Shown in pieces: positions 29,280 to 41,851 of a DNA stretch of 64,000 bases (positions are counted from its first letter, which is position 1; each line of letters starts with the position of its first letter). The stretch is taken from NCBI RefSeq assembly GCF_905475345.1, contig NC_066586.1:16726812-16790811 (forward strand), given 5' to 3'. The DNA comes from Vespula vulgaris. Taxonomy: Eukaryota; Arthropoda; Insecta; Hymenoptera; Vespidae. The position numbers were made by a program, and so were the translations under genes. The notes beneath the pieces were generated by a model. That model was not told where the DNA came from, did not search any database, and was given only the letters and a program-made list of their open reading frames with translations.

Positions 29280-29488
29280 GATGGTCAAGAGAAACAAGAG
29301 AATGAGAAAAAGAGAGAAAGAGAGAGAGAGAGAGAGTCTGTCTCCAACTTTTCAACACGCTCAGATACCATTAGAGCTATATACTAGACACGGTTGTACA
29401 TAGCCTTGTTTTTTTATCAAACTTCCTGAAACTTAATACGCCAGAAAAGCCATCGTTTTATCTATCTATCTATATATCTTTCTCTTTT

Positions 29489-29489
<1 letters not shown>

Positions 29490-29573
<84 letters not shown>

Positions 29574-29610
29574 GTAGCTATCTATGTAGCTATCTATCTA
29601 TCTACCTATC
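29490..29610 (+). repeat. (TATC)n microsatellite
   Basis: About 20 perfect units to 29572, then variant units with TATG and TAGC. Confidence 0.95.
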
Positions 29611-29927
29611 TTTTTCTTTCTCTCACAAAAATTTTCTTTTTTTTTCTTCTTCTTATTCTTTCTCTCTTTTCTTTCTTTTTCTTTTTTTTCTTCTTCTCTG
29701 CCTCCATTGCGATTTAACGCGAAAGCTTTGTTTTTACTTCGGTTTCAATTTTTAAAGGAACCGTTTTTCTTGAATGCTTTCTGCGTACTTACGATAGCAA
29801 AGTGGTGTTCGTAACGATCTGAGTAAATCTCACGGAAATTCTTTTTTGACGTTTATATCTTTATCTCTGATTGTGTATGTATGTGTATGTGAGAAAGAAA
29901 GAAACAGAGATAAAGACAGAAAGAACC

Positions 29928-29933
<6 letters not shown>

Positions 29934-29996
<63 letters not shown>
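29934..29996 (+). repeat. (GA)31 microsatellite
   Basis: It is an essentially uninterrupted run. Confidence 0.95.
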
Positions 29997-29998
<2 letters not shown>

Positions 29999-31452
29999 TG
30001 ATCAAAATGAGAAAAAAAAAGAAGAAAAGAAACAAGGAAAACTAAACTTCCGAAGAATTTCATTTCGTTTTATTTTTCATTTCTTATCTTCGTTTTTATT
30101 TTTAGTTTTACCTTTACTTTAATTTTATATTATATAATATCTCTAAAGATTCTTGTATATAATATCTCTAAAAATTGCCATAGCATGTTGGTGGATTAGA
30201 TAATATTAATTCGACGTTGGGAATCAATTATTTCCTAATTAATTTAAAACATAAATTGACAATTAATCGGTTCGATACGATCGTAGAAATGTAATTAAAA
30301 TTATATCTCGATTTTGCTGGTATAAATACACAGGTAACGAATGGATCGTTAGATTTTGAATTTGTCGTTAGAAAGATCTCGGAGCGAGCGCGTTTATTTG
30401 AGGAAAAGAATCAAAGGAACGAAGGAAACACTTGAACTGAAATGATTCTTACCGATAAGGAGGTAATTTGGCAGAAAACAAAGCATATTCTTGGGTCATA
30501 TGATTTTCAAAAGAACCGAGTAAAGTAGTAAGTAGGTACCGTTTGTTTGCTTGCTTGTTTGCTTGTTTGGTTGCTTCAGAATGAAAAGAGAAAATAAGAT
30601 TGTAAAAGCGGAAATATAATTTGTTGGATCGATTCAATATACATACATACATATAATATATATCTTATATAATTATATATACATAGATTATATATACATA
30701 CATATACATATACATAAAAATATATATCATATACAGTATGTAAACGCGTGCATGAGTGTGTGTGTGTAAAATATGTATATATATATATATTATATATATA
30801 CATAGTATATACTGATGATGTTAACTCCCCAAAGAGACGAACCGAATTTAGAGGAGAATGCAATCCTGTTGTTCAAAGATGGCGCATGATTTCCAGATAG
30901 GATGTAAGAGAAATAGAAATAGAAAGAGAAAAAGAAAAAGAGAAAGAGAAAGAAAGAGAACGAGGAGAATAGTCTGAACGTAATATCGCTTGTCTGACGA
31001 AAATTCGATTTCATTTACTACGATCTTTGATAGCAAACGAGCAATATGCATAGATTCGTATAAACTCCACAACGTTCTACTACTTACGTTATAAAATCAT
31101 TTTTCTAAATCGGAAGATAAGAATTGTCAAATCACTTTGCATATAATATTACGTTACATACCTGCATATATACAATATATTAGGACAACATATATAAATA
31201 CAATATATATATATACATATATGATACATCTTTTCTGTTCAACATAGAACAATTTTTGTAAGATATTTTAGTAACGAAACTCATCAATTGACAATAAATA
31301 AAAGTTAAATGTGCTAATCTAATCTAGAGAATTTAAGCTCGTCATTAGTTAATGTATGTGTAAGCTTGAAATTACTCCCCATACGTGGGATAAATGACAT
31401 ACGTATTAGCAAGTGAGAAAATGGAGAGTAAGAGAGAGAGAGAGAGAGAAAG

Positions 31453-31455
<3 letters not shown>

Positions 31456-31494
<39 letters not shown>

Positions 31495-31523
31495 AACACG
31501 AATCACTCTCTCTCTCTCTCTCT
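31456..31523 (+). repeat. (GA)n-(CT)n inverted pair
   Basis: A GA run to 31490 and a CT run from 31505 are separated by 14 nt, so a stem of about 18 bp can form. Confidence 0.85.
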
Positions 31524-31734
31524 TTCTATCTCTTTATCTATCTCTTTCTCGCTCTATCTCTCTTTCTCTTCCAGTTTGAACCGCAGTATATAGAAGTTTA
31601 ATCTTGGATAAGCTTAATCACGAACAACGTTAGAAAACCAATGAAGCGCGGAAGAGGACGAGATTGCTGGAACAATACGCAATTATCCTGCTCGCACGAA
31701 TGTCCTAGCAACATGTTCAGAACGAAAGGGAGAT

Positions 31735-31784
<50 letters not shown>

Positions 31785-31974
31785 CTCGGATGCTGTGGCT
31801 TCCCTCGTAATTATAACGGAATATTCCCCTTCGCACGACGCGTTCCTATTCTGTGGCATCTCCTCGTGACGATCCTGCCATTATCCTGTCCATAAACGTG
31901 CCCGGGACGAGCGTCGTTGAGCTAGCGAGCGAGCAAGAGAGATAGAATATATATATATACACACATATATATAC

Positions 31975-31979
<5 letters not shown>

Positions 31980-32009
<30 letters not shown>

Positions 32010-32080
32010 TGTATGTATGTATGTATGTATGTATGTATGTATGTATGTATGTATGTATGTATGTATGTAGGTATGTATGT
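31980..32080 (+). repeat. (ATGT)25 microsatellite
   Basis: It is a nearly pure tetranucleotide array, with one GTAGGTAT variant near the end. Confidence 0.95.
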
Positions 32081-32737
32081 ACGAATTATATACACACGTA
32101 GGTGTTGAGAGAGAGAGAGAGAAGATACTTCGCACGATCACGTTTTCACATCGTTGTCTGATAATAATGACGAAGGATAACGATATTCGACCAGAGAGAA
32201 GACAAGCCTTGTGTATGTATATTTACTTTAACATCCTTCCTATCCTTCGTCCTTCGTCGTTAACCAATATGATTTAACAAATTTTATCCATTAAAATCGA
32301 TAATTAAAATGCAACGAGTTATTCGGGAAATTTTGTAAAATTTTCATTATATTTGTAAGAATATTAATTATAACGCCTAATTGTAGGCAATAATATATGC
32401 AGCGTCGATAACGTAACTATCCGATATTATCCATCGATACACGTATCCTTTTTCTTTTTGTCTTGTATCGATTACGATACATGCCACATATTGTTGTTTC
32501 GATACATTTTGCGTATAACAAGGGGCACGGAAAAAGTTTATTATCGATAAATAGATATACGAAGAAGGTGATCGTTTATATTGTACGTATTTATGTATAA
32601 TATACTATGCGAAACAATTTTTTCAGACGATATTGTTATCGAAGTTAAAAAAGTAAAAAAAAGAAAAATTCATTCAAAAATACAGAAAGACATTGATCCT
32701 GTCGTTTTATTTATCTTCATTTAATCCAAACATTATA

Positions 32738-32785
<48 letters not shown>

Positions 32786-33459
32786 CATAATTCGTATGTG
32801 TTATAGATATATAAAATCTTTGTAAGATAAAAATTCAATAATCCGTATAAATAGTTATCGCAGATTTTAATGGTCGGTAATTTGCGAACGACTATTAGTT
32901 CAGGAATATGCTTGATCGCGACAGTTGTCCATATATATGTTGTCCTAACACGTGAACTATATACGAGAGTTTCGAACAGTGGAATAATGACCAGAGGGTG
33001 ACTTTACAACCCTATAAATCGCAAAACATGCTCGAACCACACACGCTTCTGATATGATTCAACAATAATGGCGGACTACCACGTGAAATTAGATAAAGTA
33101 GAACGAATCTGGTGGTAGTCTTTATTGCGAGAAAGTAAATCACATTTATGATCATGGTTTATCTAAAACTGAGATTTTTATCTAAGCGAACGTATAAATT
33201 TTATGTCTAAACTGCACACACTCACACACAGAGAGAGTATGTGACTCTTCATTTTACTCTACACACACAAATATCTATATATTTTCTATATATATATATA
33301 TATATTTCTCTCTCTCTCATTTCCTAAAATAAATTTTTTTAGAAATTTTCGATTTACAAATCGATTTAGTGAAAATGGTCTTTAAATGATAGAGAATGAT
33401 GGAAAGAGAGAGAGAGAGAGTTCGTTTACTTGTTTGGTACGTATCCGAACGGCTTCAGA

Positions 33460-34240
33460 CATCCTAAATCAGTTTAGGCATACCCTCAGGTCGTATAATG
33501 AATAATAATGTGGTCCTACTGGTTAACTAAGTTTAGATAAAGGGGACTGTCACCCTTTACTAGTTCGTCGTTCATTGTGAGCCAAGCACTTAGAAGAGGT
33601 GAAACTTTTAATTAGTTACTGATCCTTCGGGCGAAACACAACTTCTGAGCGTCTAAAAGCATGACGGGGGGTGGTAGGGGGAGGGGAAGAAGACTAGACA
33701 ACAGCAGGGAGGAGAGATAGGTTATAAATTGAAATCACTTCTCTTATTTTTAACGGATCGCATTAATTTCGCCTATTTTTTTCCTTTGATCCTCTTACAC
33801 GATGGTTAACTTCCCATCCCAACTAACTTTCCTCAGAAATAAAAAAAAAAAAAGAAATAAAAGAATTTTATCACGATTTAAACGTGATAACAGAGACGAA
33901 CTCTCAAGCTTTAATTAGAACATTATCTAACGTTATATAAATCGAAATTGTAAAATCGTGTAAAATCAATGATAGAAAATGATGATTTCTCTCGTACGAC
34001 GATACACGATCGAGAATCTATTAAGAGAGGAACACGTTAAATACTTTATAGACGATCTACCAGGAAATTCACAAAAGGAAGTTCTCTCGGTACACAGGGA
34101 TCTAACTTTAACTCGCCCGAAGGATCAATGAGAGAGCCAAAAGCTTTGACGATATTACCTTTAGAAGTCCTTGTAGCGTACATGGAACGCATGGAACCTT
34201 TCAACTAACAGACAAACGAGCATGCTCGGTTGTACGCCCT
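33460..34240. other. Non-repetitive block with hairpins and a 15-bp inverted repeat
   Basis: The block lacks microsatellites. CCTAAA-TCAG-TTTAGG (33463-33478) and a TAAAGGG/CCCTTTA hairpin (33538-33559) are close together. TGATCCTTCGGGCGA at about 33620-33634 returns inverted at about 34113-34127. It contains a G-rich run at 33666-33686. No reading frame is supported. It may be a decayed element or structured non-coding RNA. Confidence 0.25.
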
Positions 34241-34250
34241 CTAACTATAT

Positions 34251-34252
<2 letters not shown>

Positions 34253-34310
<58 letters not shown>
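34253..34310 (+). repeat. (CATA)n(AT)n microsatellite
   Basis: About five CATA units run into about 18 AT units. Confidence 0.9.
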
Positions 34311-34313
<3 letters not shown>

Positions 34314-35710
34314 AAATAGACAGACAGATGAACAGACGGACAAAAAACGGACAAAACATTGAAATTAGAATTTATAATATTTTTTAATATTATATTTTTT
34401 ATAATATTAATTTATTAATGAAGTATCAAAGAACTAGAATTCCTTTAAATATTTGTTCGACGTTACATCGTTCCACTTTTTCTTACTATATAGATCGTAA
34501 TGAAAAAAATTTTCAAGCGGGAGAATTATCGAAAGACCGTTCGAGATTTTTTTATAAACGCTGACTTTTCACGAGGTAACGATTTCTTTGAACGTTTCCT
34601 CGAGCTAACTCGAATTTTAGATTTGGGAGACAGAAACGTTTAAACGTTTTCGGTCAAATTATCAACCATTGATTGTTCCCATCAATTCTGGCTAATTATG
34701 TTATTTTCGTTGTGTGCGTGTGTATGTACATATGTCGAAGAGAAAAAAATTGAATTGACTCTATCGAATTTTATTGTATTACATCGAGAGAATGTAATAT
34801 GATATAATTTTTTTATTGTATTATGTTACGTCACCTTACTCATATTTGCGTTAAAAGTGGATCGAATTTATTAAAAAAATATCGTCGAAATTTTTATTTG
34901 AACCTACGACGACAAACGCACCACTGCAATTCGATTCATTCTCTATGGAACAAAAAACAAAAATCTTTCAAAAAATATATCACTGTTAAAGAAATACATT
35001 AGAATCAAACCAGTTACTTCTAAGTAATTTCTAAATATTAATTTAAACCTACACTGAAAAAGTAACTTCAAGTACACTTCAACATAATGCAAATATACAT
35101 TGTAAAAAAATACATAACCATTCGGAGAAAACGTTAATATAACATATAGAAAATCTATTAACAACAAGCGTACTATCTCAAAATTAGATCAATCTGTTTA
35201 CTATGTAAATTCGATGAACTTAAAAAGAAAAATAAAATAAAATAAAAAGAACAAAAAGAAAGAACAAAAAAGAATGCACGATTATACAAAACGATACGAT
35301 ACTATCGATCTCTCATAAAATTGTTATTAAGCTATGAACAAAAAGCCATGATAGTCATGATCCTCGATAACGTATGGTCCATCGTAAGATAGACGTGTTG
35401 GAAACTGAAAGTCGTTTCTAATTTTACCGGATGCGGAATAAAAGCCTTAATTGAACGCGACGCAAGGGGTTTGGCCTGGGGTTTGGTTCACGTTGGTTCA
35501 CGAACGACCGGTGTCAGGTTGCAATTTCATGTGACGGGGCCAGTTAAACTCACAGGCACGACATAATTACCGAAGTTGCTGGTAGTACGCGAAGCAGCAG
35601 CACCAGCAGCCTTGTTTCTGCTTGCTACCTTTGCCCATCTAACTAGCCACCTCCCCCTCCCCCTCCTCCTCCTCATCCTCATTCTCATCCTTACTGCTCC
35701 TTTCTCTCAT

Positions 35711-35780
<70 letters not shown>

Positions 35781-36479
35781 AAAAGACAATACACCGATGT
35801 TCTGCTCACGACTTCCGGCCTGTTTCAGCTATGAGACACCTTTCCACCCTGCAAACTCTATGAACTGAAACTTTCCATCTCTCTCTCTCTCTCTTCTTCT
35901 CTCTGTCTCTCTCTGTTTGTCTGTCTGTCTGTCTATCTGTCTGTCTGTCTGTCTCTTCATCCGTCTTTCATTATATCCCTATCTTACTCAATGATAACTT
36001 GTAAATGTTATACCGAGAGAACAGAATTAATATCCGATTTTCCAGATTGATATACTGAATATACAATTCTAGCTATAACAGTTTCATGTTATTCAAGTTG
36101 ACCAATTTGAAATTTATTGTATCACATTGATACCGTTATATCACGAATTGATTGATTTTGTATAATGCAGAGATAGATAGACGGGACGAAAAAATTCTAC
36201 TCGATTCCCATTTAAAAAAAAAAGAAAAAAAAGAAATCAAAAAAGAAAAATAAAAAAGTAAATAGAGATAAAAAAAGAATAAAAAGAAAAGAAACAATAT
36301 CAACTAACAACAACAATAGTGATAAACATGTAAAATATCTTTAATCCGGACGATTGGAATGACGATTGAAAAAGGTCGAAGACGGATAAGAGTATATTAA
36401 ATTGTTTAATCAAGGATAAATTATATACGAATATTAAAAAAAATGATATCGTTGATAAAAAAATAAACGAAGGAGATAG
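34311..36479. other. AT-rich non-coding DNA
   Basis: It holds CT at 35728-35774 and (TCTG)n at 35916-35955. A GC-richer patch at 35430-35680 lacks a supported frame. Otherwise nothing is seen. Confidence 0.5.
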
Positions 36480-36925
36480 CGGCAACGACAGTGGTGGTGG
36501 TAGTGTAGGGACGAATGAGAATGTAGCATTTACAAGAGAAGCGCGATCACGTTACCTATCTACTTACACACACGCGCAAACGCACTTACGCACATATACA
36601 CGCACGTACATAATATAATACATATACGTATATATCGGCTGCGTGTGATCGTGCTCGTGTAACGCGTACACACCGCGATTTACTAATTCTATCAAAAGTT
36701 ACATCGTGGGTGGCCGCTTGTATTCCATTAATCACGCTGAATTATGGGCCGCGCGATATTGCTCGTATACTTTCGTGCACGCTTTAACGTTTACCACTGT
36801 GCTTGGCTCGGCTCTCGGGTCTCGGCATCGAATAGGTAATATCGTCGCTCGCTCCGATGCATTTCGGAAATGAGAAGGACAAAAGTGGAACGAGCGTGAA
36901 CAGTGGAAAGGGGTGGGAGTTGGAG
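36480..36925. other. CpG-rich island-like patch
   Basis: The patch is richer in GC and CpG than its surroundings and poor in microsatellites, with words such as GGGCCGCGCG near 36750 and CGCGTACACACCGCG near 36662. It carries no supported reading frame. It may be regulatory; this is composition only. Confidence 0.25.
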
Positions 36926-36929
36926 AGGA

Positions 36930-36952
36930 GGGGGAGGGGGAGGGGGAGGGGG
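36930..36952 (+). other. G-quadruplex motif
   Basis: Four runs of five G are separated by single A bases (G5-A-G5-A-G5-A-G5). More G runs lie just upstream (GGGG and GGG at 36910-36918). The block sits in a GC-richer patch, 36480-36970. Confidence 0.8.
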
Positions 36953-37039
36953 AGAGGCATCGTCATCGTCGTCGTTGTCCTCGTCGTAGTGTGTTGGTGT
37001 ATGCGGAATTTAAATGAGGATGAGTGAACGTTATGGTGT

Positions 37040-37420
37040 GGTGTTGAAAGTATAGAAGACTGAGGGGTTGTGGGGTTGAGGGAGTGAAATGATAGGAGGT
37101 TGAGAGGTTGAGAGGTTGTGGGATTGAAATAACAGGAGGTTGAGAGGTTGAGGGATTGTGGGACTGAAACGATAGGAGGTTGAGGGATTGTGCGACTGAA
37201 ACGATAGGAGGTTGAATGGTTGTGGGACTGAAATGATAGGAGGTTGAAGGATTGTGCGATTAAAATGATAGGAGGTCGAGGGGTTGTGCAACTGAAATGA
37301 TAGAAGATTGAAGGGTTAACGGGTTATGCGACTAAAATGATAGGAGATTGAGCGATTATGGAACTAAGAGTAGGAGACTGAGGGTTTCAGTGATTGTGGG
37401 ACTCAGGAGTTGAGGAGTTG
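37040..37420 (+). repeat. Degenerate 32-bp minisatellite
   Basis: Units of about 32 bp begin GATAGGAGGTTGAGGGATTG and end in GACTGAAA plus one or two bases. Roughly eight to ten copies are seen. Early and late copies are lengthened to about 40 bp by extra TTGAGAGG-type insertions, while the central copies are the most regular. Related decayed sequence continues to about 37490, overlapping the candidate terminal exon. Confidence 0.9.
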
Positions 37421-37760
37421 TACAACTGAGAACTTTGGACGCTGAGCAGTTTGGAGGCTGAGCAGTTTGGAGGCTGAGGGGTTAACGGGTTCAGAGGTAA
37501 ATAGATGTAAAAAGGTATGTTTGTGTCTAGAATGAATTTTTACGGTTACCGTTAGGAAACACGAATATTCCTCCTTCGGTTTACTTTCTTCCATTGCTGT
37601 TGCTAATATTGCTTTTGCCATAGGACCGTCGCCGTTACCGACTCGGGCTACAGTTTTTCTCTTTCCTCGATAACGAGTTTGGAAATTCCAACGTAACGAT
37701 CTTGCGGAGTGCAATTCCGCAAACGGAAATAACATTGCTGTCTTGTACTTATCCAATATC
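37403..37760 (-). CDS. Candidate terminal coding exon running into a minisatellite
   Basis: A long pyrimidine tract ending CTCTCTAG lies directly before 37760. The sequence after it reads one base plus 118 codons and a TGA. The one leading base (G) completes the TG left by the donor at 41851 as Trp, so the phase fits. The encoded segment begins ILDKYK and is of mixed composition, richer in Lys, Ala and hydrophobics than the upstream exons, with no DRY motif. Its last 30 or so residues are encoded by degenerate minisatellite-like DNA (for example SASKLLSLQTAQ), which is unusual for a conserved C-terminus. Alternatively it is an internal exon leaving at a donor such as TCG|GTAACG or ACG|GTAACC, or a chance frame. 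Support is the splice signal, the phase match and an open frame only. Confidence 0.3.
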
Positions 37761-38433
37761 CTAGAGAGATACGAGAAAGAGGGAGGGAGGAATCGAAAGT
37801 ACGTGTAAATGGTGAAAGAGTGAGAAGATAAGAAAATGATCAATAATATCATTGATCGAACGATTTATGTATGTATATAAGCATTATATATCGCGATTAT
37901 ATACGTAGAATATTTTATGCGAAACAATAGATAATAAATAAATGATTTTCTTTCGTTAGGATGAATGTTTTTAATTTCTCTCTCTCTCTTTCTATTCTTT
38001 TTTCTCGGTTGTAGTTCGCTGTTGTTCGTATCTTCATTTTTTTATTATCCAAGTCTCTTCTAGCTTCTACTTTTACGACAGGTAAGAAGTTTTCGAGAGA
38101 GAGAGAGAGAGAGAGAGAGTAAAAAGAAAATAAAAAGGAAAAAAAAAGAAAAGAAAAAAGAAAAGAGTTTGTCCACTTTTTAATTTCGCCGGTTGATATC
38201 GATCGAGTGGTTTCAAGACTCCGCGGTTTTTAATCCCTCAACAGTGTCTTCCATTTTTATTTATTCTGAGTGCTAAGAAGAAGAAGTAGAAGAAAAAGAA
38301 GAAGAAGAAAAAGAAGAAGGAGTAGAGTAAGACAGAAGAAGATGAAGAAAAAAAAAAGAAAAAAGAAGAAAAAGAAAAAGAAAAGATCAAGAAGAACTAG
38401 AAGAACTAGTAAGTACGAGTATATGGACCTAAA

Positions 38434-38481
<48 letters not shown>

Positions 38482-38745
38482 TTATACACACACACACACA
38501 CATATATAAATAACAGTGACGAGACAGACGAATATCTCAGCGAAATATTTCGGAAAGATCTTTTGTTCTTGAAACGGACAGAGAGCAGAGAGAAAGAGAG
38601 AAAGAGAGAAAGATAAAAAAAGATAAGGATAAAGAGAGAGAAAGAAAAAGAATGAAATACTTTTCCATTTTCCTGCGAACGAGGCCGTTTTCCCCATAAC
38701 CGTTGAGAACTAAGAAGAGACATGAACAAAGAGAGAAAAATAGAG

Positions 38746-38788
<43 letters not shown>

Positions 38789-39530
38789 GCGAATGAAACG
38801 TACAATCGGCTTGACCAGCACAAAGCTTTCGACAAACCAATGGCAAGGCAAGAATAGCGTACCAGGGGGTGGGTATAGCTAGGAAGGGAAGAAGGGTGGG
38901 TAGTAGAGTGGGTGAGGGCGAACTGCTAACGTCGAAGTAGCGTATCTAAGCTTAGGGGCGACGTCTACGAAGTCGGTATTCGAAAGCAAACTGAACACTC
39001 AGCGAAACGAGCGTGCCAACGTAATCTCCAGCGGATTTTCGAACGGAAAAGGGAATCGTCGCTTTTCGATCCGCTCTACGAGCAGCTTCACGACTATCCC
39101 CACGCTCGTTTCCACCTGCCAAATCGAAACTTTCTCTACGTTTGGATATAGAAAGAGGAGAATGAAAGAGAGATAGAAAGAAAGGAAGAGAGAGAGAGAA
39201 AGAGAGAGAGAAAAATAGAATTTTGTAATCTTCCATCAAGAGATTTTACCTCTTTATCTAATTTTATTCTTCTTTTTTTTTTTAGTCGATACTAATTTAA
39301 AATCGTTTATCGACGTTATTTTAGGAGATAAAAAGTACGAGACATAGTTGTTGAAGTATGAATGAAATGGAGAAAAATGATCGTATTAAATCAAAGATAA
39401 CGTACGACGAAAGAAAGAAAGTGAGAGAAAGAGAAAGATAGAGATAGAAATAATTAGAAATTCGTCGAGAATCTCTAATCATCCGTCAAGAGATTTTACC
39501 TGTGTATCTAATTTTATCTTTCTAACGAGA

Positions 39531-39572
<42 letters not shown>

Positions 39573-40127
39573 ACAGAGAAAGAAGAAGAAGAGAATATGA
39601 AATTAAATAATAGACATAAATATATTCGAATGGTAAAAGCAAATTTGTTGGGAAGAAAATAACCGCATGAATTCACAAACGTGGATTTAATAAATAAGTG
39701 TTTATCTAACGAGTTAATGAAAAAAGACAAATAAGAACGAGTTCGATGATCGTTTGTTATTCTTCCTACGGAAGAATAGAGTGATAGAAAAATCGATAGA
39801 AATAAAAGAAAAAAAAAAGAAAGAAAGAAAGGAAGAAAGAAAAGAAAAAGGAAGGAAAGAAAAGATCTGCTATCGATAAAACTTGATAACAATTGGTCCG
39901 TTGTTGCGTCGCCGAAAATCCGAGCCAACATGGCCGCGCTAGATGATTTATTCGCGATGCTTTAAAAGCTTTTCGATAATCCGATGCTCGCAAAATTTCG
40001 CAAGGACGATACGCCAGTGGCTTATCAAAAAAGATGAGAAAGAAAGACAGAAAAAGAAAATAGAGAGAAAGAGATAAATCTAAGGAGAATGCGAAAGAAC
40101 GAGAAAAAAAGAAAGAAAGAAAAAAAG

Positions 40128-40165
<38 letters not shown>

Positions 40166-41851
40166 TGGACAGACAGAGTGAGTGCGACCAAGCGAGCGAG
40201 CGAGCGAGAAAAATATAGAGAAAAAGAGAGAGAGAGAGAGAGAGAGGAAAAGAGAAAATAAAATAGGCCACGATACTCCATTAACCTGATTGCTGTGACA
40301 AAAGTAGCGACCTTTCCGAGCACGCTTCCGAGCAGTATGCCCAGCATACTACGAGAGACTGCTAAATGTGGACATGCCCTAAATTCCAAAACTCGTGTTT
40401 AGACAGCTTCTCAGCACGCTAATTGCTGACTATTAAATGAAATTCGTGCACTCGCAAGGTAAGCCGGTTTAACGAGCTACACGATTCGACGCTTACGATT
40501 TTCTTGCTCGAATACCTGCCTCTACCTCCCCACCCAACCACCCACCCACCTCCTTTCGACCTCGTATCGATCTTCCATGCACCCGTCGATCATTGATCGT
40601 TGTTACGATCGTTGTTAATATATCAACTTCGTTTATATGATTTTCATGATAAGGGATAGAGAATAAAAAAGAAGTGTACGAAGTGAGAGAGAGAGAGAGA
40701 AATGAAAGAAAGAGATAGAACGATTGAGAGAAAGACAGATAAATAGATCGAAGCGAAAACTAAAGCAGGTCACGCGATATGAGGAATCTCGAATGCTAAA
40801 CTATAATCCCCAGAGGCGGATAGTTCGCCTCTGAGAGCCATAAATAACATTTATCCTCCGATTAAGGGGGCTCTTCCATTCTAATTCGTGAGCTTTATTA
40901 TAAAGGCTCCTGATTACGGCTATGCGCGTACATTACGTTCTCTCTCTCCATCTCTATCTATCTCTCTATCTCTCTATCTCTCTATCTCCTCTCTTTCTTC
41001 CTTTCTCTTTCTCTATTTATCTCTCTCTCACTCTTTCTCTTGTTCTTTCACTATTCCTCCCTTTCTCTATTTCTTTCTTAATCCTCGATTACACGCTGAA
41101 GCCTCTGGACATATGCAAAAACTTTCATTCGTTTTACATCGCTATCTATTCTATCTGATAATGATTTTTTATTTAAGTAAGTAAGCAAACACGTGTAAGT
41201 ACGTCCACGAGTGCACAACCCGTGTATTATGTATGTTTTTTTTTTTTTATTTGTTTATCGTTTTCTTTTTTTTCCCTTTTTTTCTGTTCTTTTTTCTTTG
41301 CCATTCAATCATCCCAAATTCCGCATTACTCGTCGAGATTAAAGTCCCCAACGAAACTAATTCGATCTCATTTGCATGCGTGTAAAAACTTTGTATCTAC
41401 CATTCGATAATACCAATTCAATTTGCAATTAATCCTAGACGAATCGATCCTTTTCTTTTGGCTACTAATTGTATTAATTTTTTCAATACATAAACTGTAT
41501 CTTTTATCCGAAATATACATAAACGCAATTTTGAATATTTCTTTATATATAAATGGTACGAACTGTGCTTGTCGGTGCTTCTTTTTTCCAAATAAAATTT
41601 CAAATAAAAAGAGTTAACATTCATAGACCTATCGAGAAGTCATTCATTCACTTTACTTAAACCATCCATGTTAAAATACTGTACAGAAATCTTATTAGCA
41701 CTTGTTAATACGCTTAATAGATTTCAATTCATCAAGGAAAAGAGAGAACAATAAAAAAAAAGGATTATAATGTTAAAAAAAAAGAAAGAAGAAGAAGAAA
41801 GGAACAATAGAAGAAAGAAAGAAAGGAATAAAGATCTTCGTTAAGACTCAC
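37761..41851 (-). other. Non-coding stretch, probably intron
   Basis: This stretch starts at the GTGAGT donor. It holds poly-pyrimidine/purine runs, AAG-rich DNA (38270-38400), an (AT)n(CA)n block (38437-38500), several GA arrays, (CAGA/GATA)n at 40129-40178 and a few more complex patches near 38850-39130, 40280-40520 and 40780-40920. Open frames here are mostly Ser/Leu/Phe readings of CT repeats. No further exon could be supported apart from the candidate at 37760. Confidence 0.5.
40811..40833. other. GC-rich hairpin
   Basis: CAGAGGCG and CGCCTCTG pair perfectly across a 7-nt loop in otherwise AT-rich DNA. The flanks (40780-40920) are non-repetitive. Function is unknown. Confidence 0.5.

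Larger units (their letters stand above)
30000..33459. other. AT-rich non-coding DNA
   Basis: The stretch includes AT-rich unique sequence, a CpG-richer patch at 31600-31930 with no supported frame, CT at 31737-31781, and AT runs at 32751-32782. The remaining open frames are repeat readings. Confidence 0.5.

Noticed and set aside
33020..33060. tRNA T-arm-like GGTTCGAGCA on the minus strand
   Set aside because: The flanking bases do not form a T stem and no acceptor or anticodon arm is present.
38952..39239. Minus-strand frame after a long pyrimidine tract and GGCAG acceptor
   Set aside because: In the phase left by the donor at 41851 it stops after seven codons, so it gives only a trivial tail; the longer frame is out of phase.
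39766..40389. Minus-strand frame of 207 codons with a hydrophobic start
   Set aside because: It has no ATG at its start, and most of it reads CT and TATC repeats.
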